Shown one piece after another: positions 56,855 through 64,000 of a stretch of DNA of 64,000 nt. The notes below the pieces were generated by a model, which worked only from the letters and a program-made list of their open reading frames with translations, was not told where the DNA came from and did not search any database. Each line of letters opens with the position of its first letter. The stretch's first letter is position 1. A program made the position numbers and the translations under genes. Source of the stretch: Letharia columbiana (lineage: Eukaryota; Ascomycota; Lecanoromycetes; Lecanorales; Parmeliaceae); assembly GCF_014066305.1 (NCBI RefSeq), contig NW_023501036.1, forward strand, positions 631,501-695,500. The letters are read 5' to 3'.

Positions 56855-59148
56855 ATGCCAGGTCCAAAGGCGAAGAACCCCTTCAATTGGGAAGACTACG
56901 AACGTGGGAGATCGTCGAGCGTTGGCTCCGAGGGCTCCCTGGGTAGCCATGTGCAATTCGACGCTCCCTCACCTACACCTACATCTGGACGACTCAACAT
57001 CTCTCAAAGGAATGGTGGCGACCGCGAATCCGATGGTGACTATGTGCGGCGTCGAAGGTACGCTCGTTGTGTTTTCTCTCCAAGTATTTAGGTACGACGG
57101 GATCGCTGACCCTATTCTATTTTATTTGCAGATCTTCCCTTTCCATGCGAATCAATACTTTGGCTCAGGTTGGAGGCGTCAACAGCTTGGAAAACTTTGC
57201 CCGCTCGTGGTCTCGGGCTGCAGGCTTCGTTGAGATACCCCCTCGGAGGCCTTCCTTTGTCATAGAAGAGCGAAGAGATGATGATTTGGAAAGGTCTCGA
57301 AGATCGGATGTACAGCCCTCGTCTGGAGAGGCAAGGTCATTGCTGAGACAGCAGTTGGAACGGGAGGGAACTTCTTCCGAGGCAGTCCTCGACGAAGCAC
57401 CCACTCCACATCGGGAGGATGAAGAAGCACCACCGCAGCTAGAAGTGGCTAAGTCGACGCCAGATGGGGCTGGCGACATCCTCGACCGGGCGCCACATCT
57501 GGCCTCACCCTTTGCCTCCAGCTACGGTGGTGTATATGGATCGCTGTCTTCACGAGCCAATGCTTCATCATTGCGCCATGCTGGGGAATTGTACCACGAG
57601 CAGCAGGTTAAGGGTCGTCAAGAGCCGGACATGGAACAAGAGCCACTATTAGTTCAAGTAATCGAACAGAAAGACGGCAAAAGAATCCAGGTCGTTGTTG
57701 GCCGGTCGACCCTTCCTCAAACTGTGTTTAACTCTGTCAATGTCTTGATAGGTGTTGGCCTTCTCAGTCTACCCCTCGGGCTCAAATATTCTGGTTGGCT
57801 GGTAGGCATGATATTCTTATTGCTCGCTGCAATCATCACCAGATATACCGCTGGAGTCCTTGCGAAATGTCTGGATGTGAACACCTCGCTAAAAGGATTT
57901 GCCGATATCGCCTACCAGGCTTTCGGTGAAAGAGCTCGGGTAGCTACAGCATTCCTTTTTACAATCGAACTTCTCGCAGCATGCGTAGCTCTCGCAGTGC
58001 TCTTTGCTGATAGTTTGGATGCCTTGGTTCCTGGTTGGGGTCTAATCGAGTGGAAGCTTCTCTGTGGGCTTATCCTCATACCACTATGTTTTGTTCCACT
58101 TCGCTACCTTAGCGTCACAAGTGTTCTTGGGATCATTAGCTGTATTGGAAGTAAGTCAATGGCTCGGAAAAAGCTTATGAGAAAAAGCTGAACATGTTGT
58201 AGTTGTCATCCTGATTTTCGTTGATGGTGCTTTGAAAGCTCATTCACCGGGCTCGCTGCGAGACCCTGCTCTGACATCCTTGTTTCCACAACGATGGTCA
58301 ACATTGCCATTGAGTTTTGGCCTGCTGATGTGTAAGTTGCCTCCGCGTCACGGGTCTTGCAATCCCGGCTGACGTGCTCAAGCTCCGTGGGGTGGACACA
58401 GCGTCTTTCCCAACATCTACAGAGATATGCGGCATCCACTAAAGTATACAAGAGCTATAAATTACACCTACTTTTTTACAGTAGGTAAGTCGTTCATACT
58501 GTGGTGGAAATTATTGACCACTAGACAGTATCTTCTCGACGCCCTCATTGCAGTTGCAGGATTTTTGATGTTTGGTCAAAAGGTCCATGATGAGGTAACG
58601 TCAAATGTACTTATGAGCAAAGGGTATCCGCACGCAATCTCCGTTTGCATCGTTGTTTTCATAGCTATCATCCCCCTTACCAAGATACCTCTCAAGTGAG
58701 CGAATGCCCACGGGAAAAGCTCTGTCTCGGTACTTGTGCTAAAAATGATCCTAGTGCTCGTCCCATCTACAACATAATCGAAAAATTAGTCGGCCTCGAC
58801 CCTCAAGAAATGCCACGGGCGTCCGGCCTTCTTGGACTCTCAGGCTACACCCGCGGTTTCCTCAAATTTGCGATCCGAGTCTTTACTATCGCCGTCATTA
58901 TACTAATTGCTATTCTTGTACCATCGTTCGACACGATCATGGCTCTCATGGGTTCAGCGATGGCGTTTAGTATATGCATTATTCTACCATTAGCATTTCA
59001 TCTCAAGTTGTTTGGGAAGGACTTGGGGAAGAAGGAGAAAGTACTGAATTGGTTCTTGATTGTTGTTTGCTCGGTTATGGCTGTCATTGGGACTGTATGG
59101 GTGTTTCTGCCGAAGCAGATGAGGGAGCGTATGGATGGCATTACATAG
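56855..59148 (+). CDS. AVT1: Vacuolar amino-acid transporter, Avt1-like
   Basis: An AAAP-family transporter that moves neutral amino acids across the vacuolar membrane. The N-terminus (about 250 residues) is cytosolic, acidic and Ser/Arg-rich. The first membrane helix carries the family signature TVFNSVNVLIGVGLLSLPLG, and further helices follow (AGVLAKCLDVN, TIELLAACVALAVLFADSL, SPWGGHSVFPNIYRDMRHP, YLLDALIAVAGFLMFG, IPLTKIPLNARPIYN). At least five introns are needed; the splices near 57060-57130, 58151-58200, 58333-58382, 58480-58528 and 58696-58757 each restore family text, for example PLTKIPL/NARPIYN. No frame breaks. Confidence 0.9.
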
Positions 59149-59564
59149 CATTATTGATAGCTAAGATCGAAGTACAAAAGTATAAGCATTACCCACAGAT
59201 GAGGATGAGAGTAGCCAATGACATCCTCGATCAGGCGTTGCCCACACTTATCTTATCTTATCTTAGCTCCATCTCGAAGCTGGTGGGACTGTCCCCATGA
59301 TGCCCTCCCTCGGTGCCTTCTTCACCGAGGATTGAATGGCACGTCATGGATTAACCAATCTCTGCTGCTTAATCTTCCCTGTTGAAACCATGCACTGCTG
59401 CTGGTGTCACCATAGTGTATGTGGCTGGCTGCATGGGTCAAGGAGCACCGAGTCCAGGCCTCAACCACCTCATCAGACATTGAGTAGTTCTGTGCCTTCT
59501 AGTAAGCAAACGTGAAACAACGAGACAAGGCTTGCCAAAAAGTATAAGCTAGCCTTTACTGAGA
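59149..59564. other. Intergenic Avt1-like/PHA2
   Basis: 416 bp; 3' flank of the transporter and promoter of PHA2. No gene seen. Confidence 0.5.
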
Positions 59565-60716
59565 ATGACGGACATCAATGCATCCAAGACGGTGATCGCG
59601 TATCTGGGGCCGCCCTCTTCCTACACTCATCAGGTACAACCTGCTACCTGTCCAGCAGCTCTACCAAAATAAGCTTACAGCCAACAGGCAGCTGTTGATT
59701 CTTTCGGAAAGGATTACTACGAGCTTGAAGCTCAAGGATCTATAGCAGGTAATATACCCAATACAGATGGTCTTTCCTTAACTCATAAGCTGTCAGATGT
59801 CTTCCACGCCGTTCAAGATTCGTCTGCTACTTTCGGCGTTGTCCCATTCGAGAACTCGTCCAATGGCCCCGTCGTATTTACATTGGATCTCCTCATTGAC
59901 CGCGCAGAAGAATTCCCTGAAATCCATGTCTGCGGCGAGGCCTACATGGATGTTCAGCATTGCCTTCTTGGCAGCGTCCCGACGAATCGCGCACATGAGA
60001 ATAGAGATACACTGTCCCCTCACTCGTCAGGCTGCGCAACGCCTACGAGAACCAAGCCGAACCCTCGGGAGCCCCGTTCGAAGCCTATGACTAGTCTTAA
60101 ACACATTGAACGTGTCTATAGTCATCCGCAAGCATTTGGCCAGTGTGAGGCGTTCTTATCTACCTATCTCAAAGGTGTGGAGCGCCGTGAGGTATCCTCC
60201 ACTTCTCATGCTGCTTCAATAGTCGCAAAGGGCTCCGAGGAGGATTTACCGTCTGGCGGCGCAGCAGCCATCTCAAGTGCCCTCGCTGCCAATGTCCACG
60301 GCCTGAATGTCATGGCCACGGGCATCCAAGACGCCGAAGATAACTCCACCAGATTCCTCATCATACAGAAAGGTCCGGTCAACCTCGAATACCAAGGACT
60401 ACTTCCCCCAAAGCTTTTTGCAGAGACCGGCACAGAGACCAAGCGTAAAGCGCTCATTGCATCCAGCATCAATCATGAGACGCAGGGAGCTTTGGCAAAT
60501 GCTTTGCTGGTCTTCAGGAATCATGGGCTTAATGTTACAAGCATCAATAGCAGACCGAGTAGGATCCGGCCTTGGCACTACATCTTTTTGGTAGAAGTCG
60601 GAGGAAGGAAGGAACTGGAGGATCCAGATCTCGTTCGTATGGCGTTGGAGGAATTGGATACCACTACGGAAGAAAATAAATGGCTTGGATGTTGGGTCGA
60701 CAGATCAGCGCGGTGA
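59565..60716 (+). CDS. PHA2: Prephenate dehydratase (phenylalanine biosynthesis)
   Basis: Converts prephenate to phenylpyruvate. Three exons (59565-59633, 59688-59748, 59797-60716) give 349 residues. The catalytic domain has VIAYLGPPSSYTHQAAVDSF, FGVVPFENSSNGPVVFTLDL, VYSHPQAFGQCEAFL, STSHAASIVAK and the active-site TRF motif in DNSTRFLIIQ. A C-terminal ACT domain (HETQGALANALLVFRNHGLN, SRPSRIRPWHYIFLVE) should bind phenylalanine for feedback control. An insertion of about 30 residues rich in Pro, Thr and Arg (around residues 115-150) separates two catalytic strands. Complete and in frame. Confidence 0.95.
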
Positions 60717-61634
60717 GAGACTGAAGGACGATCTGAAGCCCGTTAGTGGGCTCTGGCGGGGAAGAGCGCCGTAAAGTAAGGATTCAAGGACCTGAAATCA
60801 CGTCTTTCAACATAGCCTCGCATTCAATGGAAGCTTCGCTCCTAATATATGTTGCATCTCATTCATGGATACCTGACCCCCATGGATTGTACGGTTATCC
60901 ATGGGGAGTATACGTCCCAACGGGGGTCGTATCGCCCATCTCATGTGCAAATATCCATCAATCGCATATACCTTTCCATGGACTTCACCGTCGCCTATGG
61001 ATCCCATGCTGTCACCATATCAGTCCAGCACTACTTGAGGCTATATCTACTTGATCTCTTTCCTCTGTGTCTGTGACCTACCTAGTTCAGCCTCTTTCGG
61101 CCTCTATGTGTAACCGAGCTAAAGTATTAGTCCTCGGGCTGTACTGTGGCCGAGCTTATTTCAGTGACCGAATGACCTCTTTCAGACTGTATCCTTATCA
61201 AGTTGAGACTGCAGATCCTGGCGGAATTATTCCAATAACCGAATGATTTCTCGGCCTCTACTTGTAACCGAGGTCAGGCCTTTCAACTGGGGGTTACAAC
61301 GGTCCAAACATCTCATCAACGGTCATAAGGACTCAATGGAATTATAGAATATATATCCAAGTGGATGAGGATACCAAGCGACAGCAACGTGATGTTGAAG
61401 GATGATAGGCCGACGGCAAGGGCAGTGATTTGGTTGATGAGGGGAGCAAGGGTGGTAGCACGGGAGGTAGCAAAGTGGGTAACAGAGAAGTCGATGAAGT
61501 AGGTTAATCGTTTACTACCCATGTTTAGTTCATGAGGACCATGGAGGAATGACATGCAACTATATAGGCACAACTTTGTTCTTAATTCGTACGGCTTTGG
61601 TGAAGTCCGAGTACCTATCGACCGATGTCTCCCC
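60717..61634. repeat. Intergenic with diverged direct repeats
   Basis: TCGGCCTCTATGTGTAACCG at about 61098 recurs as TCGGCCTCTACTTGTAACCG at about 61253. ACCGAATGACCTCTTTC (about 61166) pairs with ACCGAATGATTTCTCGG (about 61239). Spacing is about 75-155 bp. An 85-codon minus frame (61316-61573) is hydrophobic but unrecognised. No gene assigned. Confidence 0.5.
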
Positions 61635-62068
61635 GGGTTTTAGCGTGTGCACAAAACATTGGGATTCTTGGCGCTGAGGAAATCGCACACACATCTATTA
61701 ATTAATCTACCTTTCAGTTCTTATAGAATTATTACTATATAATTTAAGGATAGATTTTCTACATCAAAGGTTCGCAGTTTTATCTACCCTGATGATTATT
61801 TTCAAAATTAGACCTCTAAGTCTTAGATCTCTTTCAATCAACTTAGAGCTTAGTAAAGAATCTAAAAATAGCTGAGATTAAACGCTGTTTAAGAATTTCT
61901 ATCTGAAATAATTTATAGTATAGATAAATATAAGTCTTTTGACTATAGAGACTATATTATTAAAATACGTGGCTAAATCTCTATGATGGCTTAAGAGCGG
62001 TTTAATAGACGTATATGCGATTTTCTTAGCGTCAAGTATTCCAAGATCTTGTGCACACGCTAATTTTT
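61635..62068. mobile_element. MITE copy 2, AT-rich interior
   Basis: The left end (TTAGCGTGTGCACAAAACAT, then GGGATTCTTGGCGCTGAGG and AAATCGCACACAC) is mirrored in reverse complement at the right end (TATGCGATTTTCTTAGCGTC, then TATTCCAAGATCTTGTGCAC and ACGCTAA). The ends match those of the copy at 43290-43706, in the same orientation sense. Only about 60-75 bp of inverted repeat is still clear. The interior is strongly AT-rich, unlike copy 1, which could reflect repeat-induced point mutation (RIP). No coding frame. Confidence 0.85.
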
Positions 62069-62154
62069 GCCGCTCTCCGTACTTGTAAAACACTTCGAAA
62101 CACGACGTCACCCGTCACCTAAGGCACTCTTCATTCTTTCCCAACCAACGCACA

Positions 62155-62274
62155 ATGTCTAACCTTTGGTACCAAGCCGCCTTCATTCTTGGAATCATAA
62201 TGCTACGGTTCTTGATACAATGGTACAACAATTCTCAGCCCAAGGTGGTAGCCCCTGGCAAGAAGTCAAAATGA
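62155..62274 (+). CDS. 39-residue single-pass membrane microprotein
   Basis: A short complete frame beginning MSNLWYQAAFILGIIMLRFL and ending in a basic tail (QPKVVAPGKKSK). One transmembrane helix (about residues 5-23) with a lysine-rich C-terminus is typical of small mitochondrial or ER subunits in fungi. I do not recognise the family, and length alone would not support it; composition and topology do. It sits 90 bp right of the MITE. Confidence 0.45.
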   Translation: MSNLWYQAAFILGIIMLRFLIQWYNNSQPKVVAPGKKSK

Positions 62275-63160
62275 AGCTCTGGGTGCATCGTCATTGCTTG
62301 GTTGGGAGGCAAACCTGAGGATAGAGTGACAGATATAGGGGTCTTGTTTCTTAGGATCTGCGGTCAAGAGTCAGGAGAAAAGGATATTGGCCTGTGATGT
62401 TGCAGGGGGTCACGTTCAACCTGCAGTGTGCTGCTTGGTGGTTATTCTCCGAGGAACCTTTATCGTTCAGGACAATGAATGGCGAATGCTGCAAGGAATT
62501 GCAAGGAGAGGATACCATGACTTGCAAGAGGATGACTTCGTTTGGAGACACCAGCAGTATGGGCGACTGGCCAGGGGCAGCGTTGATGAGGCCAGAGCAG
62601 TGCGGAGAATACAGATGATGCAGTCCCATGTGGGTTCAAGAAATGCCAGACCTGAGGCTGTAACGATGGCTTATGACAAGCTCAACGAGCATCACGCTGC
62701 CAATGATTCGGGGACTATCGATGTGGGCTAGGATGTTTGGATTGTGAAGAAGAGGGGCCACATGTTCTTGGTCTGGACCAGGCGCCTGAACAGGGTCTTC
62801 AAACAAGGCTTCTGACAGTGGAAGATCCAGTCATTAAATTGGCCATACTGCCTGATTGTGTTATATCAGTATGGGGATTGGCCAGTGCCAAAACCGGCTA
62901 TTTGTGTGTTGGGAAAGGGAATGTGGCCAAAACATGGGTGCCAACTTTGTGTGAACAACCTCAACACAAAGGGATGAACCTCGCTATGGCCGTCAGTCTG
63001 TGTCATTTTGGTGCTGGCCACAACACTGTTTGTTCGGCATTGCACTGCAATTGATTCATTGCAAAGCTCTTTCTGGCTGAGCAAACCAGACCAGTAGTCA
63101 CAAACTGTACATCTCTTCAGGGGTTATTAGTCGCTTTACCTACAAGATGCCCACTGTTGT
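62275..63160. other. Region with unrecognised frames
   Basis: Overlapping plus frames of 114, 105 and 74 codons (62387-62731, 62737-63054, 62394-62618) and a minus frame of 92 codons. Composition is protein-like but no family is recognised; possibly a decayed gene. Confidence 0.35.
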
Positions 63161-63960
63161 CAGTGCCGCGGAGATTACGTTACCGGACAATCAATACAAC
63201 ACATACATACAATCCAAAGCCGGCACAACAGAAATTTTTGACTTGGCTTGTGGACAGAGCTGAAGCTTCTGGCCACCATTTAGCATCCAAAGCAATATCA
63301 CAGTGATATCACAGCGGGCAAAGGCCCCTCGCCTCAAGGGAAATGCCAGAAACATGCAGAAGATGGCAGCCGGGCCTACCCTCGAGAGGTATGCTTTGGT
63401 GACCTATGAAATCCTGCCGCTTGCAAAGAAGCTTGTGTCTAAGGACAAAGCAAATGTGCAAATACCCCAAGCGGTATTACACCTGATTCAGAAGGTCATA
63501 TAAGCAAGACGGTGGTGCACAACCTTTGCAGATATTTTGCTGGCTAGTAGCTGAATCTGAATTGTGTACAATTTGTCGTCCCAATCTTGTGCCCATTGTT
63601 GGGGCGCCTCACAATTGATACCCGAATTTCTCTACGATAGTCATAAGTATCATAAAGCTGGTACAACCAAGTTCCTGACATGGCTAGTGGAGAATACTTT
63701 TCAACCAGCTCATCTTGCTGGGCAGCCAACCCTAGAAACACAACCTGATGAGCTGCGTCTGGAGGGAAAGGCAAGGCGAGCGGCCAAGGACCAGTTGAGA
63801 ATGTGAACACACATTGTGCCGCTTACACATGGGCTGGCTGACAATGATAAGGTGCGGCGCAGGTCCCTCGCTCAGCGCCGGGGACTCTTTAGAAAAATAT
63901 TGCCATTAGAAAAGAGTGTGCTGTCTGGTTTGAGGCGCAAGCAAAAGAAAACACCATGAT
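63161..63960 (+). pseudogene. DUF6604-like fragments, duplicated and degenerate
   Basis: Two partial copies of one N-terminal motif occur. At about 63176-63300 it reads LPDNQYNTYIQSKAG then, one frame over, QQKFLTWLVDRAEASGHHLA. At about 63640-63806 it reads KYHKAGTTKFLTWLVENTFQ, then LRLEGKARRAAKDQL. Between them a frame (63303-63503) reads GPTLERYALVTYEILPLAKK. The Tyr-Lys-x-Gly-Thr ... Trp-Leu pattern recalls the fungal DUF6604 family, often at the N-terminus of large ankyrin or unknown proteins. Stops and frame changes separate the parts. A later Arg/Lys-rich frame (about 63840-63955) may continue it past the window edge. Confidence 0.5.
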
Positions 63961-64000
63961 GTGGCAAGGTGTCCAAACCCATTCTCACTTCGTCAGTGTG

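Overview
The window is nuclear DNA of a filamentous ascomycete (Pezizomycotina). Genes have short GT-AG introns (about 44-150 nt) with CTGAC-type branch sites. Fungal-specific families are common: Zn2Cys6 regulators, fungal P450s, a non-reducing polyketide synthase (NR-PKS), an Avt1-type transporter, a PNRC/Edc-like decapping factor and DUF6604-like remnants. There is no bacterial operon structure, CRISPR array or rRNA. I cannot name the species from the sequence.

Layout. 0-7.8 kb: an F-box-like protein (-), a gene-poor stretch, and a dynamin/Mx-like GTPase (+) with eight introns, three of which look like copies of one another. 8.2-13.4 kb: a housekeeping block with HTD2 (-), signal peptidase subunit SPC1 (+), the RING protein HRT1/RBX1 (-) and a PNRC-like mRNA-decapping factor (+). 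13.4-22.4 kb: sparse accessory DNA with a secreted Cys-rich protein, a P450 remnant lacking its haem cysteine, and a NAPE-PLD/FMP30-like hydrolase. 22.4-39.9 kb: a secondary-metabolite gene cluster with a broken MFS transporter, two P450s, a large NR-PKS (SAT-KS-AT-PT-ACP-ACP-CMeT-TE) and an AflR-like Zn2Cys6 regulator. An aldo-keto reductase (41.6-42.7 kb) and a secreted covalent-flavin oxidase (44.9-46.7 kb) may extend it; a second Zn2Cys6 regulator at 48.7-49.8 kb is dead. 51.6-60.7 kb: a second housekeeping block with a CorA/Alr1-Mnr2 Mg transporter, eRF1, an Avt1-like vacuolar amino-acid transporter and prephenate dehydratase. 60.7-64 kb: repeats, a MITE, a 39-aa membrane microprotein and DUF6604-like fragments.

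How the genes fit together. The PKS should load a starter unit, build a C-methylated aromatic chain and release it through an esterase-type TE. The two P450s, and perhaps the reductase and flavin oxidase, would tailor it, and the AflR-like factor would regulate the set. The adjacent transporter is degraded.

Two features run through the window. First, several otherwise well-conserved genes are out of frame by exactly one base, usually in a run of 2-5 identical bases, while other long genes (6.3 kb PKS exon, CorA, eRF1, Avt1) are clean. Either the assembly has homopolymer errors or accessory genes are decaying. Second, a MITE with long terminal inverted repeats occurs twice (43.3 and 61.6 kb). 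All gene models were made by hand from reading frames, splice sites and remembered family motifs; no database search was run.
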